A program made the position numbers and the translations under genes. This document shows, one piece after another, positions 4,911-5,581 of a DNA stretch of 5,581 nt. The notes under the pieces are model-generated. The model saw only the letters and a program-made list of their open reading frames with translations. It did no database searches and had not been told where the DNA came from. Position 1 is the first letter of the stretch. Each line of letters starts with the position of its first letter. The stretch spans positions 1-5,581 of the forward strand of contig CAJWUE010000089.1 of NCBI GenBank assembly GCA_913047775.1, given 5' to 3'. The stretch is from GCA-002731945 sp913047775 (lineage in GTDB: Bacteria; Pseudomonadota; Alphaproteobacteria; MED-G09).

Positions 4911-5581
4911 ATGGTCAAATATATTAAAGAAAGAAGAAGTAAAGGAGAAATACTCAAAAGTTTTGAACCTATCGTAAGAAAATGGTTCAATGAAAGATTT
5001 AATGATTTGACTCCGCCACAAGCGATGGCAGTTCCCTTAATCGAAAATAAAGAAAATGTTCTCGTCTCAAGTCCAACAGGTTCGGGAAAAACACTTACGG
5101 CATTTCTAAGTATATTAAATGGTTTTTTCAAGAAGTATAAAAAAGGGAATTTTGAGGACGGCGTACATGCAATATACATCTCTCCGCTAAAAGCTCTTGC
5201 AAACGATATTGATCGAAATCTAAGACAACCACTCGATGAAATGATGTTATTAGCCGAGAAACTCAAGATGGATGTTCCTGATATCAAGGTTGCTGTGAGA
5301 TCTGGAGATACTTCCCTAAAGGAAAGAGCTAGAATGGTTAGAAAACCTCCGCACATCCTAATAACTACTCCCGAAAGTTTGGGCCTTTTATTATCTTCTA
5401 AAAAATTTAGAGACCACTTTAGAAAAACAAAATACATTATTCTCGATGAAATTCATGATTTAGCAAATAACAAAAGAGGTACTCACCTTTCATTATCTGT
5501 GGAAAGATTATCTGAAATTATTGAAGATGAACCTGTAAGAATTGGTTTGTCAGCAACCCAAACCCCTATAGAAGATATAGC
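4911..5581 (+). CDS. lhr: Lhr-like superfamily 2 ATP-dependent helicase, N-terminal part (runs off the right edge)
   Basis: Lhr-type helicases are ATP-driven 3'-5' translocases on single-stranded DNA that act in archaeal DNA repair and replication-fork processing. The visible 223 residues span the first RecA-like domain: LTPPQAMAVP (33-42, Q-motif-like), Walker A SSPTGSGKT (53-61), motif Ia SPLKALAND (91-99), motif Ib TTPESLGLLL (152-161), Walker B LDEIHDLANNKRG (178-190, DEIH box) and motif III GLSATQ (212-217). The DEIHxLxxxKRG form and SPLKALAND are typical of Lhr rather than Hel308/Ski2. Full-length members are about 850 residues or more, so most of the protein, including domain 2 and the winged-helix region, is outside. 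The start is the first ATG in the open frame; no Shine-Dalgarno sequence precedes it. It is divergent from the tRNA-Thr gene across a 116-bp spacer. Confidence 0.93.
   Translation, partial: MVKYIKERRSKGEILKSFEPIVRKWFNERFNDLTPPQAMAVPLIENKENVLVSSPTGSGKTLTAFLSILNGFFKKYKKGNFEDGVHAIYISPLKALANDIDRNLRQPLDEMMLLAEKLKMDVPDIKVAVRSGDTSLKERARMVRKPPHILITTPESLGLLLSSKKFRDHFRKTKYIILDEIHDLANNKRGTHLSLSVERLSEIIEDEPVRIGLSATQTPIEDI

Noticed and set aside
4880..5437. 185-codon minus-strand open frame in the right part
   Set aside because: The plus-strand frame from 4911 carries helicase motifs Q, I, Ia, Ib, II and III in order, so the opposite frame is a shadow.

Overview
The window is about 94% AT-rich archaeal chromosome, with a short piece of bacterial sequence joined at its left edge. 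The archaeal part (from about 312 to the right edge) carries a topoisomerase VI B subunit, a guide-RNA-dependent fibrillarin, an archaeal-type NSUN/RsmB-family RNA methyltransferase with a separate PUA-like partner, an Lhr-type helicase and a tRNA-Thr. Arginine is mostly AGA, spacing is very tight, and no strong Shine-Dalgarno motif precedes any start. This fits an uncultured AT-rich archaeon, perhaps a marine euryarchaeote of the Poseidoniales/Marine Group II-III kind, but that placement is an inference and the sequence alone does not fix the lineage.

Layout: (1) 3-359 begins as the middle of a bacterial ribosomal protein L10, with visibly higher GC and CGC/CGT arginine codons. Near 306-323 it changes, in the same reading frame, into the C-terminal part of a nucleotide-sugar dehydrogenase, and stops at 357-359 because of an apparent one-base deletion. 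(2) 359-670 is the rest of that dehydrogenase (WbpA/UDP-GlcNAc 6-dehydrogenase type) in the shifted frame. (3) 673-4719 is a same-strand run: m5C RNA methyltransferase, PUA-like protein (7-bp overlap), 38-bp gap, Top6B, 2-bp gap, fibrillarin FlpA. (4) tRNA-Thr(GGT) lies on the minus strand at 4720-4794, with encoded CCA, directly touching the fibrillarin stop codon. (5) 4795-4910 is a divergent spacer with a candidate tRNA box A and two small inverted repeats. (6) From 4911 the N-terminal part of an Lhr-like helicase runs off the right edge.

The run from 673 to 4719 is an information-processing cluster: two RNA-modification activities (cytosine-C5 methylation, and 2'-O-methylation guided by C/D box sRNAs) flank the DNA-relaxing and decatenating Top6B. 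Their usual partners, Top6A and Nop5, are not adjacent. I found no defence system, mobile element, CRISPR array or convincing new system. The most important observation is the bacterial/archaeal junction at the left end, which looks most like an assembly or cloning chimera, together with the frameshift just after it.
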